Source of the DNA: Streptomyces muensis
GTDB lineage: Bacteria; Actinomycetota; Actinomycetes; Streptomycetales; Streptomycetaceae
Assembly (NCBI RefSeq): GCF_021474425.1
Contig: NZ_JAKEIP010000019.1
Coordinates: 1-64,000, forward strand
Direction: 5' to 3'
Length of the DNA: 64,000 nucleotides
The position numbers and the translations under genes are program-made. This document shows positions 17,647 through 26,334 of this stretch, in pieces; position 1 is the stretch's first letter, and every line of letters starts with the position of its first letter. The notes below the pieces were generated by a model. That model saw only the letters and a program-made list of their open reading frames with translations, did no database searches and was not told where the DNA came from.

Positions 17647-18762
17647 TCAGCCGCCCAGCTCCTGGTGGCGCGCCGCCAGCCCCGCGACGCCCTGCTCGGT
17701 CAGCGAGCCGTGCAGCCGCAGCCGGGAGATGCCGCCGTCCGGGAAGATGTCCACGCGCGCGTGGGTGCCCACCGCGGGGGCGTCCAGGACGAAGCGGTGG
17801 TTGGTGTCGGGCTGCAGGCGGGTGCGCGGGAGGATCTCGGTCCACTCGCCGTCCTCGCCGTCCTTCACCGAGACCGACGCCCAGCCCGCGCTGTTGCCCT
17901 TCAGATACGCGGTGTCGATCTCGATCGCCCGGATCTGGGACTGGGCGACCAGCTGGTAGCGGATCCAGTCGTTGCCCTGGTCGCGGCGGCGGCGCGTCTC
18001 CCAGCCGTCGTCCATCTTGCGGGAGCGGCCCGGCTGGATGGTGTTGGTGGCGGGCGAGTAGAAGAGGTTGGAGGCGTCCTCTACCTGGCCGCCGTTCTCC
18101 AGGGCGACCACGTCGAACGTGCCGAGCACCGCGAGCCACTGCGGGTCGGGTGCCACCTCGCCGTACACGCGCAGCCGCGCGATGCCGCCGTCGGGGTGCT
18201 GGTTGACCCGCAGATGCGTGAAGCGCTGCTCGACGTCGATGGAGAAACCATTCGCCGCATGTCCGCCCACCGCCGTGCGCGGCACGAGCGTCGTCCACTT
18301 CACGTCGTCGGCCAGCAGTTCCTCCGGCGACGGCGAGCCCGGCACGGACGTGCCCTCGACGGAGACGGCCTGCGGGTAGTTGCCGCGGAAGTGGGCCGTG
18401 TCGACGACGATCCCGCGGATCACACCGGGCGCGCCCAGCCGCACCAGCGCCCAGTCGTGGTCCTCGGCCGTCGGCCAGGGGTGCCCGGCGGAGGCGCCGC
18501 GCCGCCGGCGGGTCTCCCAGCCGTCCATGATCTTGCCCTTGTGCCCGAAGTGCTCGGGGTCGAACTCGGCCCGCTCGGGCACCAGCAGGTTCTCGCGCTG
18601 GGCGAAGAACTCGTCGTTGGCGGCGATGACTCCGGCGCCGAGGTTGCGGTCGGCGAGGTTGGCGTACTGGGTGAAGGGGAAGTCGGCGGTGCGGTAGTCC
18701 GCGTACGGGTCGCCGCCTCCGTAGGGGTTCGCGTCGCCGGTGAAGGTGGGTATCGCCGTCAC
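17647..18762 (-). CDS. alc: allantoicase
   Basis: The protein has 371 residues and hydrolyses allantoate to ureidoglycolate and urea. The two-fold repeated allantoicase domain is visible. Each half has a KMDDGWETRRRR/KIMDGWETRRRR block followed by a DTAHF/DTAYLKGN block, matching the duplicated jelly-roll family. NLADRNLGAGVIAANDEFFA near the N-terminus is also characteristic. It lies 47 bases downstream of allantoinase on the same strand, forming a two-gene ureide operon, presumably under the divergent IclR regulator. Confidence 0.95.
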   Translation of the reverse strand: MTAIPTFTGDANPYGGGDPYADYRTADFPFTQYANLADRNLGAGVIAANDEFFAQRENLLVPERAEFDPEHFGHKGKIMDGWETRRRRGASAGHPWPTAEDHDWALVRLGAPGVIRGIVVDTAHFRGNYPQAVSVEGTSVPGSPSPEELLADDVKWTTLVPRTAVGGHAANGFSIDVEQRFTHLRVNQHPDGGIARLRVYGEVAPDPQWLAVLGTFDVVALENGGQVEDASNLFYSPATNTIQPGRSRKMDDGWETRRRRDQGNDWIRYQLVAQSQIRAIEIDTAYLKGNSAGWASVSVKDGEDGEWTEILPRTRLQPDTNHRFVLDAPAVGTHARVDIFPDGGISRLRLHGSLTEQGVAGLAARHQELGG

Positions 18763-18809
18763 GGTGGTGGTTCTGCCTTTCTGGAGTCGGCCGGTGCGGG
18801 TGCGGGGGG

Positions 18810-20150
18810 TCAGTGGGTGGCGCGGGTGAGCAGCCGTCCCTTCGGGTCGGTGAACTCGCCGTCGGCGACGATGCGTTCGCCGCGCAGCCAGGTGGACTTC
18901 ACGACGCCGTACAGGGTCTTGCCCGCGTACGCCGTCACACGGTTGCGGTGCTGGAGGGCGGCCGGGTCCACGGTGAAGCTCTCGTCGGGCGCGAGGACCG
19001 CGAAGTCGGCGTCACGGCCGGCCTCGATGGCGCCCTTCTGGTCCAGTCCGACGAGCTGCGCCGTCCGGGCGGACATCCAGCGGACCACGTCCTCCAGACC
19101 GTGCCCGCGCCTGCGGGCCTCGGTCCATACGGCGGCCAGGCTCAGCTGGAGTCCGGAGATGCCGCCCCAGGCGGTGGCGAAGTCGTCGGTCTTGAGGTCT
19201 GCCGTGGAGGGCGAGTGGTCGGTCACCACACAGTCGATGGTGCCGTCGGCCAGCGCCTGCCACAGCAGGTCCTGGTTGGCGGACTCGCGGATCGGCGGGC
19301 AGCACTTGAACTCGCTGGCGCCGTCCGGGACTTCCTCGGCGGTGAGGGTGAGGTAGTGCGGGCAGGTCTCGACGGTGATCCGTACGCCGTCCCGCTTGGC
19401 CTCGGCGATCAGCGGCAGCGCGTCGGACGAGGACAGGTGAAGGACGTGCACGCGCGCGTGGAGGCGCTTCGCCTGGGCGATCAGCTGGGCGATGGCCGTG
19501 TCCTCGGCGTCGCGCGGGCGTGAGGCGAGGAAGTCGGCGTACCTGGGGCCGCCCTGCTGCGGGGCGGCGTCGAGGTGGTGCGGGTCCTCGGCGTGCACGA
19601 TCAGCAGTCCGCCGAAGGAGGCGATCTCCGCCAGGGACTGGGCGAGCCGGTCCTGGTCGAGGTGGGGGAACTCGTCCACGCCGGACGGCGACAGGAAGGC
19701 CTTGAAGCCGAAGACGCCGGACTCGTGCAGCGGGCGCAGGTCCTTGACGTTGTCGGGCAGGGCGCCGCCCCAGAAGCCGACGTCGATGTGCGCCTTGTCG
19801 GCAGCCACGTCCTGCTTGGTGCGCAGGTGGTCGACGGTGGTGGTGGGCGGCAGCGAGTTGAGCGGCATGTCGACGAGGGTGGTGATGCCGCCGGCGGCCG
19901 CCGCGCGCGTGGCGGTCCAGAAGCCCTCCCACTCGGTGCGGCCGGGGTCGTTGACGTGCACGTGCGTGTCGACCAGGCCGGGCAGCAGGACGTCGTCACC
20001 GAGGTCCTCCAGCCGGGCGCCGGCCGGTGTCTCGGCGTCGTGCTCTCGTACGGCCGTGATCTTGCCGGCGGCGACCAGGACCGTGGCGGCCCGCGTCCCC
20101 TCCGGGGTGATGACTCGCGTCGAGCGCAGCACCAGTTCAGCGTCGGACAC
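18810..20150 (-). CDS. allB: allantoinase
   Basis: The protein has 446 residues and opens the hydantoin ring of allantoin to give allantoate. It is a metal-dependent amidohydrolase with [10 protein letters not shown] (His63, His65), the carboxylated lysine in [11 protein letters not shown] (Lys150), IVHAED, and VTDHSPS with the catalytic Asp. Length is normal for AllB. It is followed by allantoicase and divergent from an IclR regulator across a 250-base region carrying two inverted repeats. Confidence 0.96.
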   Translation of the reverse strand: MSDAELVLRSTRVITPEGTRAATVLVAAGKITAVREHDAETPAGARLEDLGDDVLLPGLVDTHVHVNDPGRTEWEGFWTATRAAAAGGITTLVDMPLNSLPPTTTVDHLRTKQDVAADKAHIDVGFWGGALPDNVKDLRPLHESGVFGFKAFLSPSGVDEFPHLDQDRLAQSLAEIASFGGLLIVHAEDPHHLDAAPQQGGPRYADFLASRPRDAEDTAIAQLIAQAKRLHARVHVLHLSSSDALPLIAEAKRDGVRITVETCPHYLTLTAEEVPDGASEFKCCPPIRESANQDLLWQALADGTIDCVVTDHSPSTADLKTDDFATAWGGISGLQLSLAAVWTEARRRGHGLEDVVRWMSARTAQLVGLDQKGAIEAGRDADFAVLAPDESFTVDPAALQHRNRVTAYAGKTLYGVVKSTWLRGERIVADGEFTDPKGRLLTRATH

Positions 20151-20191
20151 CCGGGCCCCTCTCTGCCGCCATTGTCTTCCGCGTGACGGAA

Positions 20192-20208
20192 TTCAACTTT
20201 CTGTTGAA
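20192..20208. promoter_or_regulatory. inverted repeat upstream of allantoinase
   Basis: TTCAAC (20192-20197) and GTTGAA (20203-20208) form a perfect repeat with a five-base spacer, 42 bases before the allB start. It may be a second site for the divergent IclR protein or for another regulator. Its arms and spacing differ from the TTCCAC-N3-GTGGAA sites. Confidence 0.4.
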
Positions 20209-20284
20209 GGAGTCTTCACTCCCGTTCCCGCGCCGTCAAGGGCACACTTCTCCACAGTGCACCCACCTCATACTCTCTGTACGT

Positions 20285-20306
20285 TTCCACAAAGTGGAAT
20301 TATAAT
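20285..20306 (+). promoter_or_regulatory. iclR promoter with an operator in the spacer
   Basis: TTCCAC-AAA-GTGGAA (20285-20299) is a perfect inverted repeat, immediately followed by a perfect -10 hexamer TATAAT (20301-20306). A -35 at 20278-20283 (TGTACG, weak) would give a 17-base spacer that the repeat fills. A related repeat occupies the same place in the malate synthase promoter. A protein bound here should block RNA polymerase, consistent with autorepression by the IclR-type regulator at 20401. Confidence 0.6.
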
Positions 20307-20400
20307 TTCGGCAAGCAGAACGTAGCTATGCACAAGCGGGGAGTCAACCGACTGGCGGGTAGGCTTCTGCCCTTCCCACCGGTCCCGAAAGGAACGCGCC

Positions 20401-21198
20401 GTGCCGACGTCCAACGCCAGCACCACCGACGCCGCCAAAGCCAACAACGGTGGTGGTGTCCAGTCCCTTGAGCGCGCCTTCGACCTGCTCGAGCGGATGG
20501 CGGACGCCGGCGGCGAGGTCGGCCTGAGCGAGCTGTCCGCGAGCAGCGGGCTGCCGCTGCCCACCATCCACCGCCTCATGCGGACCCTCGTGGCGTGCGG
20601 ATACGTCCGCCAGCAGCCCAACCGCCGCTACGCCCTCGGCCCCCGCCTGATCCGCCTCGGCGAGTCCGCCTCCCGACTGCTGGGCACCTGGGCCCGTCCC
20701 TACCTCGCCCGACTGGTCGAGGAGACCGGCGAGACCGCGAACATGGCCCTGCTCGACGGCGACGAGATCGTCTACGTCGCCCAGGTGCCGTCCAAGCACT
20801 CGATGCGCATGTTCACCGAGGTGGGCCGGCGCGTCCTCCCGCACTCCACGGGCGTCGGGAAGGCCCTCCTCGCCGGGTTCCCGCCGGAGGAGGTGCGGGC
20901 CCTGCTGTCCCGCACCGGCATGCCGGCCGCGACCGAGAAGACGATCACCACTCCGGACGGCTTCCTTGCGGCCCTGGAGGACGTACGCCGCACCGGCTAC
21001 GCGGTCGACGACAACGAACAGGAGATCGGCGTCCGCTGCCTCGCCGTCTCCGTACCCGACTCCCCCACCGCGGCGGCGATCTCGATCTCCGGCCCCGCCG
21101 GCCGCGTCACGGAGGCAGCGACCGAGAAGATCGTGCCGGTGCTCCAACAGGTCGCCGGCGAACTCTCCGAGGCACTGGCCACCCAGAACCACGCCTGA
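20401..21198 (+). CDS. IclR family regulator of allantoin genes (AllR-like)
   Basis: The protein has 265 residues and a GTG start. The N-terminal winged helix spans about 20-75, with LSELSASSGLPLPTIHRLMRTL as the HTH. The IclR effector domain follows: PHSTGVGKALLAGF and AVSVPDSPTAAAISISGP. In Streptomyces an IclR-type regulator (AllR) controls the allantoin pathway. The divergent allantoinase/allantoicase operon and the downstream malate synthase make this the likely counterpart. The ligand is plausibly glyoxylate or a ureide, by analogy. It is probably autoregulated through the repeat at 20285-20299. Confidence 0.88.
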   Translation: MPTSNASTTDAAKANNGGGVQSLERAFDLLERMADAGGEVGLSELSASSGLPLPTIHRLMRTLVACGYVRQQPNRRYALGPRLIRLGESASRLLGTWARPYLARLVEETGETANMALLDGDEIVYVAQVPSKHSMRMFTEVGRRVLPHSTGVGKALLAGFPPEEVRALLSRTGMPAATEKTITTPDGFLAALEDVRRTGYAVDDNEQEIGVRCLAVSVPDSPTAAAISISGPAGRVTEAATEKIVPVLQQVAGELSEALATQNHA

Positions 21199-21205
21199 GA
21201 CTGGA

Positions 21206-21334
21206 GGTCCGGCTTCTCAGCGCCGGTCCGGACCTTTCCAGCCCGTCCGGCGCTTGAGGACGAGGCCCGGAGGGCCGACAGCGGGGGTCCAGGGGGCGGC
21301 AGCCCCCTGGCGGGGTCGGAGGGGCGGAGCCCCT
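21206..21334. repeat. terminator and dispersed GC-rich intergenic repeat
   Basis: Two stem-loops lie here: GGTCCGG (21206-21212) with CCGGACC (21228-21234), and CCAGGGGGC (21289-21297) with GCCCCCTGG (21302-21310). The segment 21239-21334 (GCCCGTCCGGCGCTTGAGGA, GGGGTCCAGGGGGC and so on) resembles a palindromic intergenic element I recognise as repeated many times in Streptomyces genomes downstream of genes. Only one copy is in this window, so the repeat claim rests on recollection. It sits between the convergent iclR and the gene ending at 21336. Confidence 0.5.
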
Positions 21335-21335
21335 T

Positions 21336-21647
21336 CTACCGCCGCGGCTCCCCGAACAGCTCCACCGCGTCGCGCACCCGCGTAAGCCCCGGAGACAGCG
21401 CGCTCACCGACCCGATCGCCCCCGCGATCACCAGCAGCGACCTCCGCAGCCGCGGAGTCTCCGGCACCCCGTCGATCGCCATCGCGGCAAGCGCGGCGAG
21501 TTCATCCTCAGCGATACCCCGATCAGGGAACTCGGCCGGATGCGCGGCGAGTTCGCGGCGCAGGCGAGACACCGCCGACCGCAGTTCCACCACCCTCAGA
21601 TCCTCGTCGCTGCCCGTCACCGGCCTCTGCCCCAAGCTCCGCAGCAA
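21336..21647 (-). CDS. small helical protein, DUF5955-like
   Basis: From a TTG at 21647, seven bases after GAGGGG, the product is 103 residues, largely amphipathic helix: LRSAVSRLRRELAAHP, then AEDELAALAAMAID, then PRLRRSLLVIAGAIGSVSAL. I associate this pattern with the Streptomyces DUF5955 family, whose function is not known to me. The upstream continuation of the frame to 21995 looks non-coding, so the short TTG start is preferred. A loosely similar helical pattern occurs in the protein at 50342-50743. Confidence 0.6.
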   Translation of the reverse strand: MLRSLGQRPVTGSDEDLRVVELRSAVSRLRRELAAHPAEFPDRGIAEDELAALAAMAIDGVPETPRLRRSLLVIAGAIGSVSALSPGLTRVRDAVELFGEPRR

Positions 21648-21833
21648 AGCAACCCCCCTCGCACGCCGTCGTGCGCCTGCAGTACGCGTCCCCCGCCGAG
21701 TCCCCTTGACGGTGGTCGGGGCGCCGGGGACGCGGGTCAGTAAACGCCACCACTGCCGGGCGCGCCACCGTGCGGACCGAAATTCAGTCCAAGGAGACCC
21801 GGCGGTCTTGCGGCCGTCAGGTATGCAGGACGC

Positions 21834-22436
21834 ATGACGGAGAAACAAGCCCCGCCGGTCGCCGGTCTGCTGCTCGCCGCCGGCGGCGGACGACGGCTCG
21901 GCGGACGCCCCAAGGCCCTGCTCCGGCACCGCGGCCGCCCGCTCGTCGAGCACGCCGTCGCCGTGCTGCGCGCGGCCGGCTGCACCCGCGTGCACGTGGT
22001 GCTGGGGGCGCGGGCCGACGCCGTACGCGAGCAGGCGGAACTCGGTGACTGCGTACTGGTGGAGAACCCGGACTGGGCCGAGGGCATGGGTTCGTCCCTG
22101 CGCGCCGGGCTCGACTCGCTGACCGGCACGGGCGCGCGGGCGGCGCTCGTGTCACTGGTCGACCAGCCCGGCATCGGCCCGGAGGCGGTCGCGCGCGTGC
22201 TCGCCGCGTACGAGGACGAGAGTTCGCTCGTCGCGGCCGCCTATGACGGCGTACGCGGCCACCCCGTGCTCTTCGGCGCCGCCCACTGGGCGGGCATCGC
22301 GGTGACTGCGACCGGCGACCGAGGGGCACGCGCCTATCTGAAGGACCACGAGGACGCTATCGGGCTCGTCGAGTGCGGGGACGTGGCACAGCCGTACGAC
22401 ATCGACACGGAGGCCGATCTCACGCACCTTGAGTGA
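21834..22436 (+). CDS. MobA/MocA-like nucleotidyltransferase
   Basis: The protein has 200 residues. The N-terminal NTP-binding signature AGLLLAAGGGRRLGGRPKAL, the metal-binding LVSLVDQPGIGP, and GHPVLFGAAHW match molybdenum cofactor cytidylyl/guanylyltransferases of the MocA/PucB type. Such enzymes add CMP to molybdopterin for xanthine dehydrogenase-family hydroxylases. Its place among purine catabolic genes fits supplying cofactor to a xanthine dehydrogenase, possibly also the molybdenum subunit at 38150. Confidence 0.85.
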   Translation: MTEKQAPPVAGLLLAAGGGRRLGGRPKALLRHRGRPLVEHAVAVLRAAGCTRVHVVLGARADAVREQAELGDCVLVENPDWAEGMGSSLRAGLDSLTGTGARAALVSLVDQPGIGPEAVARVLAAYEDESSLVAAAYDGVRGHPVLFGAAHWAGIAVTATGDRGARAYLKDHEDAIGLVECGDVAQPYDIDTEADLTHLE

Positions 22437-22496
22437 GTGCGGTGGCACCCAGAGCCACGTTGCCTCGACTCAGAGAATCTCGATATCAACAAACGA

Positions 22497-22538
22497 TTGA
22501 ACTTCCACCATGAGGAAACTAGTATCCACTGTTCAGAA
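22497..22538 (+). promoter_or_regulatory. malate synthase promoter with IclR-type operators
   Basis: TTGAAC (22497-22502) and TAGTAT (22520-22525) are separated by exactly 17 bases. The spacer contains TTCCAC-CAT-GAGGAA (22503-22517), one mismatch from the perfect repeat TTCCAC-N3-GTGGAA in the iclR promoter and in the same position. A degenerate second copy, ATCCAC-TGT-TCAGAA (22524-22538), lies 21 bases further, two helical turns. This suggests co-repression of malate synthase with the allantoin genes. Confidence 0.65.
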
Positions 22539-22646
22539 GCGCTCGCCTGCCCCGCGGGCGCCGCTAGCCGTATCCGGGAAGACTGGCACCCGGTGCCAGA
22601 AGCTCGACAGCTCGTCCACGTAGCTCGCTGAAGGAAGTGACAGCTC

Positions 22647-24269
22647 ATGTCCGCACCAGCGCCGTCCCCGCTGGCCATCGTCGACGCCGAGCCCCTGCCC
22701 CGGCAGGAGGAGGTCCTCACCGAGGCGGCCCTCGCCTTCCTGGCCGAGCTGCACCGCCGGTTCACGCCCCGGCGTGACGAACTCCTCGCCCGCCGTGCGG
22801 AGCGCCGCGCCGAGATCGCCCGCACCTCCACCCTCGACTTCCTCCCGGAGACCGCCGCGATCCGCGCGGACGACTCCTGGCGGGTGGCCCCGTGCCCGCC
22901 CGCGCTCCAGGACCGCCGGGTCGAGATCACCGGTCCCACCGACCGCAAGATGACCATCAACGCCCTCAACTCGGGCGCCCGGATCTGGCTCGCCGACTTC
23001 GAGGACGCCTCCGCCCCGACCTGGGAGAACGTCGTCCTGGGCCAGATCAACCTGGCCGACGCCTACACGCGCAACATCGACTTCACCGACCCGGCGTCCG
23101 GCAAGTCGTACGCCCTGCGCCCGAACGACGAGCTCGCGACCGTCGTCATGCGCCCGCGCGGCTGGCACCTGAACGAGCGTCACCTCCAGATCGACGGCGA
23201 GCAGGTCCCCGGCGCCTTCGTCGACTTCGGCCTGTACTTCTTCCACAACGCCCAGCGCCTCATCGACCTCGGCAAGGGCCCGTACTTCTACCTCCCGAAG
23301 ACGGAGTCGCACCTGGAGGCCCGCCTCTGGAACGACGTGTTCGTCTTCGCGCAGGACTACGTCGGCATCCCGCAGGGCACCGTCCGCGCGACCGTCCTGA
23401 TCGAGACGATCACGGCCGCGTACGAGATGGAGGAGATCCTCTACGAGCTGCGCGACCACGCCTCCGGGCTGAACGCCGGCCGCTGGGACTACCTGTTCTC
23501 CATCGTCAAGAACTTCCGTGACGGCGGCGCCAAGTTCGTCCTGCCGGACCGCAACGCGGTGACGATGACGGCCCCGTTCATGCGCGCGTACACCGAACTC
23601 CTCGTCCGCACCTGCCACAAGCGCGGCGCGCACGCGATCGGCGGCATGGCGGCGTTCATCCCGTCCCGCCGGGACGCCGAGGTCAACAAGGTGGCCTTCG
23701 AGAAGGTCCGCGCCGACAAGGACCGCGAGGCCGGCGACGGCTTCGACGGCTCCTGGGTCGCCCACCCCGACCTGGTCCCGATCGCCATGGAGTCCTTCGA
23801 CAAGGTCCTCGGCGACAAGCCGAACCAGAAGGACCGCCTCCGCGAGGACGTCTCCGTCCAGGCCGCCGACCTGATCGCCGTCGACTCCCTGGACGCCAAG
23901 CCGACGTACCCGGGCCTGGTCAACGCCGTCCAGGTCGGCATCCGCTACATCGAGGCCTGGCTGCGCGGTCTCGGCGCCGTCGCCATCTTCAACCTCATGG
24001 AGGACGCGGCCACCGCCGAGATCTCCCGCTCCCAGATCTGGCAGTGGATCAACGCGGGCGTCGAGTTCGAGAACGGCGAGCAGGCCACCCCGGAGCTCGC
24101 CCGCAAGGTCGCCGCCGAGGAACTGGCGAACATCCGCGCCGAGATCGGCGAGGAGGCCTTCGCGGCCGGCCACTGGCAGCAGGCCCACGACCTGCTCCTG
24201 GAGGTCTCCCTCGACGAGAACTACGCGGACTTCCTGACGCTGCCGGCGTACGAGCAGCTCAAGGGCTGA
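22647..24269 (+). CDS. aceB: malate synthase A
   Basis: The 540-residue protein has the A-type (short) malate synthase length. It condenses glyoxylate with acetyl-CoA. Signature blocks are [33 protein letters not shown] (catalytic Arg), GGMAAFIP and [18 protein letters not shown] (catalytic Asp region). A purine-rich GAAGGAAG stretch precedes the ATG. Glyoxylate is the end product of allantoin degradation, so its position next to the ureide genes makes sense. The promoter carries an IclR-type operator matching the regulator's own. Confidence 0.97.
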   Translation: MSAPAPSPLAIVDAEPLPRQEEVLTEAALAFLAELHRRFTPRRDELLARRAERRAEIARTSTLDFLPETAAIRADDSWRVAPCPPALQDRRVEITGPTDRKMTINALNSGARIWLADFEDASAPTWENVVLGQINLADAYTRNIDFTDPASGKSYALRPNDELATVVMRPRGWHLNERHLQIDGEQVPGAFVDFGLYFFHNAQRLIDLGKGPYFYLPKTESHLEARLWNDVFVFAQDYVGIPQGTVRATVLIETITAAYEMEEILYELRDHASGLNAGRWDYLFSIVKNFRDGGAKFVLPDRNAVTMTAPFMRAYTELLVRTCHKRGAHAIGGMAAFIPSRRDAEVNKVAFEKVRADKDREAGDGFDGSWVAHPDLVPIAMESFDKVLGDKPNQKDRLREDVSVQAADLIAVDSLDAKPTYPGLVNAVQVGIRYIEAWLRGLGAVAIFNLMEDAATAEISRSQIWQWINAGVEFENGEQATPELARKVAAEELANIRAEIGEEAFAAGHWQQAHDLLLEVSLDENYADFLTLPAYEQLKG

Positions 24270-24284
24270 CCGGCTTCGGCGGTT

Positions 24285-24584
24285 TCAGGAAGCAGGCTTG
24301 TCCGAGTGGCCCAGGGACTTTCCCGGGGCCACTCGGTCGCGTACGGCCCGCTTGACGGCCGTCGGCTCCGGGAACCCCTGCTCCCGGCGGTCCCAGATGA
24401 TCTCGTCGTCGACGCGGACGACGAAGATGCCGCCCTTGCCGGGCTTCAGCGCCAGTTCGGTCAGTTCCGCCTCAAAGGTCGTGAGCAGTTCCTGCGCCAG
24501 CCAGGCCGCGCGGGGCAGCCATCCGCACTGGGTGCAGTACTCGATCTCGACCCGGCCCGACCCGCTCACAGCAGCCTCCGTCAT
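24285..24584 (-). CDS. SelW/Rdx family thioredoxin-like protein
   Basis: The protein has 99 residues. EIEYCTQCGWLPRAAWLAQELL gives the C-x-x-C redox motif of the Rdx (selenoprotein W/T/H) fold, here with cysteine rather than selenocysteine. A FVVRVDDEIIWDRREQGFPE strand-turn segment follows. The ATG at 24584 overlaps the stop of the upstream HipA-like gene (ATGA), so the two are translationally coupled. The role is presumably thiol redox chemistry in the cytoplasm. The substrate is unknown. Confidence 0.88.
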   Translation of the reverse strand: MTEAAVSGSGRVEIEYCTQCGWLPRAAWLAQELLTTFEAELTELALKPGKGGIFVVRVDDEIIWDRREQGFPEPTAVKRAVRDRVAPGKSLGHSDKPAS

Positions 24585-25501
24585 CCGAGGTGCACCGACC
24601 AATCCTGTTCAGCGGCCGGCTTGCCGTGCAGGTCGGGGACCCGCTTGAGCCAGTTCGGCCGACCTTGCTGGGTCCTGGCCGCGCGCCGGGCCTCTTCGGC
24701 CGCGAGTTCCGCACGGCTGGGGAACTCGGTGGGCAGCCAGGCCGCGGACGCCCGCACGCGCGTGTGGAGGTACGTCACATAGGCCTCGCGGGCCTCGCCG
24801 GGCGAGGCGAAGTCGGTGAGCCAGGCGTCCGGTACCTCCGCGACGATCGCGCGCAGCAGTTCTTCGGTCACCCTGGGCGCGAGTTCGGCGTCGGCGGCGC
24901 GCACGTCGGGCCCGTAGTGGCCGAGGGCGTGGTGGCGGAAGTCGTACGCCTTCTCGGGGTCGGAGCCGTCCCAGCGGTGGTGGAAGACGAGGGCGGCGCC
25001 GTGGTCGATCAGCCACAGGCGGGGCGGGACGGTTCCGAGCGTCGGCCAGACCATCAGGTTGGAGCTGTGGACCGTACGGTCGACGTTCGCGGTCAGGGCG
25101 TCCAGCCAGACGATCCGGCCCGCCTCCAGCGGGTCGACGCGGAAGGTCTCGGCGACCTCCGGGGTGAAGTCCTTCGCGCCCGGCAGATAGTCCATGCCGA
25201 GGTTGACGCCGGCGCTCGCGCCGTGGAGCTCCCGCACCTCCTGGTGGGGCTCGCTGTCGGCGATCACCGGGTCGAAGTGGACCAGGACCAGTTCGGGGAA
25301 GCGCAGTCCGAGCGCGCGGGCCAGCTCACCGACGATCACCTCGGCGACCAGCGCCTTGCGGCCCTGTGCGGAACCGGTGAACTTGACGACGTACGTGCCG
25401 AGGTCGTCGGCTTCGACGACTCCGGGGACGGAGCCGCCGGACCTCAGCGGGGTGACGTAGCGGGTGGCCGTGACCTCCCTGAGCGCTGTGCCAGGCTCCA
25501 T
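24581..25501 (-). CDS. HipA-like kinase-fold protein
   Basis: This 306-residue protein shows DLGTYVVKFTGSAQGRKALVAEVIVGELAR (nucleotide-loop and lysine region), a central WLDALTANVDRTVHSSNLMVW segment with catalytic-loop-like Asp, Arg and Asn, and PPRLWLIDHGAALVFHHRW with a metal-binding-like Asp. I recognise this as the actinobacterial HipA-family kinase type. It is shorter than E. coli HipA (about 440 residues) and lacks a HipB-type antitoxin gene nearby. It should therefore not be called a toxin. The neighbour translated with it is a redox protein, suggesting a different role. Confidence 0.8.
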   Translation of the reverse strand: MEPGTALREVTATRYVTPLRSGGSVPGVVEADDLGTYVVKFTGSAQGRKALVAEVIVGELARALGLRFPELVLVHFDPVIADSEPHQEVRELHGASAGVNLGMDYLPGAKDFTPEVAETFRVDPLEAGRIVWLDALTANVDRTVHSSNLMVWPTLGTVPPRLWLIDHGAALVFHHRWDGSDPEKAYDFRHHALGHYGPDVRAADAELAPRVTEELLRAIVAEVPDAWLTDFASPGEAREAYVTYLHTRVRASAAWLPTEFPSRAELAAEEARRAARTQQGRPNWLKRVPDLHGKPAAEQDWSVHLG

Positions 25502-25625
25502 GACCTTCTTGTCCTACTGCTTTCGACCTCCGGTACGAAGTGAGCATAGTAACCACACACCGCTGCCCCGCGCTTGACGCAGGGCAGGAAATGGGCGAGT
25601 TCCGCGATTTCTCAAGCGTGTGAAA

Positions 25626-25880
25626 TCACGTGGTCGCGCTTGTCGAGCGGGTCTTCTTGGTTGGCTGCCGTGGTACGTCCGCCCCCTCCTGAAGGTCGGA
25701 GGCGAATACTTCCGCGGTCGCTTCGGCGGCGATGTCGCTCAGGTCCTCGTTGATCTCGTGCGCGACCCGCTTGGCGTCCAGGACAAGTTTTACGGAGGAC
25801 TTCACAGTCCCACGGAAGAGTTTCTTCACCAGAGGCGCCGAAGCCGCCCCCAACAAGAAGACGGGAATCACAGGAAGCAT
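25626..25880 (-). CDS. DUF5132-like small membrane-associated protein
   Basis: The protein has 84 residues. One hydrophobic segment (about 3-18, PVIPVFLLGAASAPL) is followed by VKKLFRGTVKSSVKLVLDAKRVAHEINEDLSDIAAEATAE, which matches my memory of DUF5132. Such proteins are often encoded near HMA-like domain proteins and P-type transporters. An ABC exporter with an HMA-like domain lies 2 kb away. The start at 25880 follows AGGAAGCAT-type purines on its strand. Two palindromes (25909-25921 and 25924-25945) lie just upstream. Confidence 0.65.
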   Translation of the reverse strand: MLPVIPVFLLGAASAPLVKKLFRGTVKSSVKLVLDAKRVAHEINEDLSDIAAEATAEVFASDLQEGADVPRQPTKKTRSTSATT

Positions 25881-25908
25881 AGTGGCGCAACCCCTTCTCG
25901 TATCATTT

Positions 25909-25945
25909 CGGTTTTAAACCGGCAACGTCGTCGGAATCCGACGTT
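25909..25945. promoter_or_regulatory. paired palindromes upstream of the DUF5132-like gene
   Basis: CGGTTTTAAACCG (25909-25921) is a perfect palindrome around one T. Two bases later AACGTCG...CGACGTT (25924-25945) forms a perfect seven-base stem whose loop can alternatively pair as GTCGGA-A-TCCGAC. The region is AT-rich for this genome and precedes the gene at 25880. It could be a regulator site or, transcribed leftward, a leader hairpin. Confidence 0.45.
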
Positions 25946-26052
25946 AACGCCCTAAGCAGCATGCCCACCAGGGCGGTTCCCGATGTTCACTCTTTCGGGT
26001 AAAACCCCTGTTCAGTCGATCTTCTGCGTCAGCCAGTGGATTACTGTTTGCA

Positions 26053-26298
26053 ATGCGGAAGTTGATACTGAGTCTGGAGTTGAAATTGGAAAATTCTGCG
26101 ACCGGCGAGGAGCACGTTCCCGCTGAAACGACGTCGGCAGAAGTTCTCTATTCCGCCGAAGTGCGCCACACAAAAGGACAGTGCACGCTGACCATCAACG
26201 ACCATCTCCAGGGCAGCGTGGAAGTCTATGTGGTTCCTAAAAGGGCCGTCCAAAAGCTTCCCTTCTATCTCTCGATGCTCAGGGACAAACTCGCTTGA
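26053..26298 (+). CDS. 81-residue protein of unknown function in a low-GC islet
   Basis: MRKLILSLELKLENSATGEE begins a compact acidic/hydrophobic protein with no cysteines, a central TKGQCTLTINDHLQG strand-like part (one Cys), and a C-terminal basic amphipathic end. Codon use is clearly less GC-biased than in neighbours (AAA, TTG, GAA common). There is no good Shine-Dalgarno before the ATG. It lies head to head with the DUF5132-like gene and tail to tail with the NRPS operon's last gene. I do not recognise a family. It may be real and recently acquired, or a conserved-looking chance frame. Confidence 0.5.
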   Translation: MRKLILSLELKLENSATGEEHVPAETTSAEVLYSAEVRHTKGQCTLTINDHLQGSVEVYVVPKRAVQKLPFYLSMLRDKLA

Positions 26299-26334
26299 AC
26301 GGCCCGAAGAAGTCCTCGATCTTTTTCCGGTGGT

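Noticed and set aside
22533..24188. A 551-codon minus-strand frame opposite malate synthase
   Set aside because: Composition is V/D/L/G-rich shadow. The plus-strand malate synthase motifs are complete.
24581..25501. HipAB toxin-antitoxin system
   Set aside because: No HipB-like HTH gene flanks the kinase. The coupled neighbour is an Rdx protein, and the protein is shorter than HipA.
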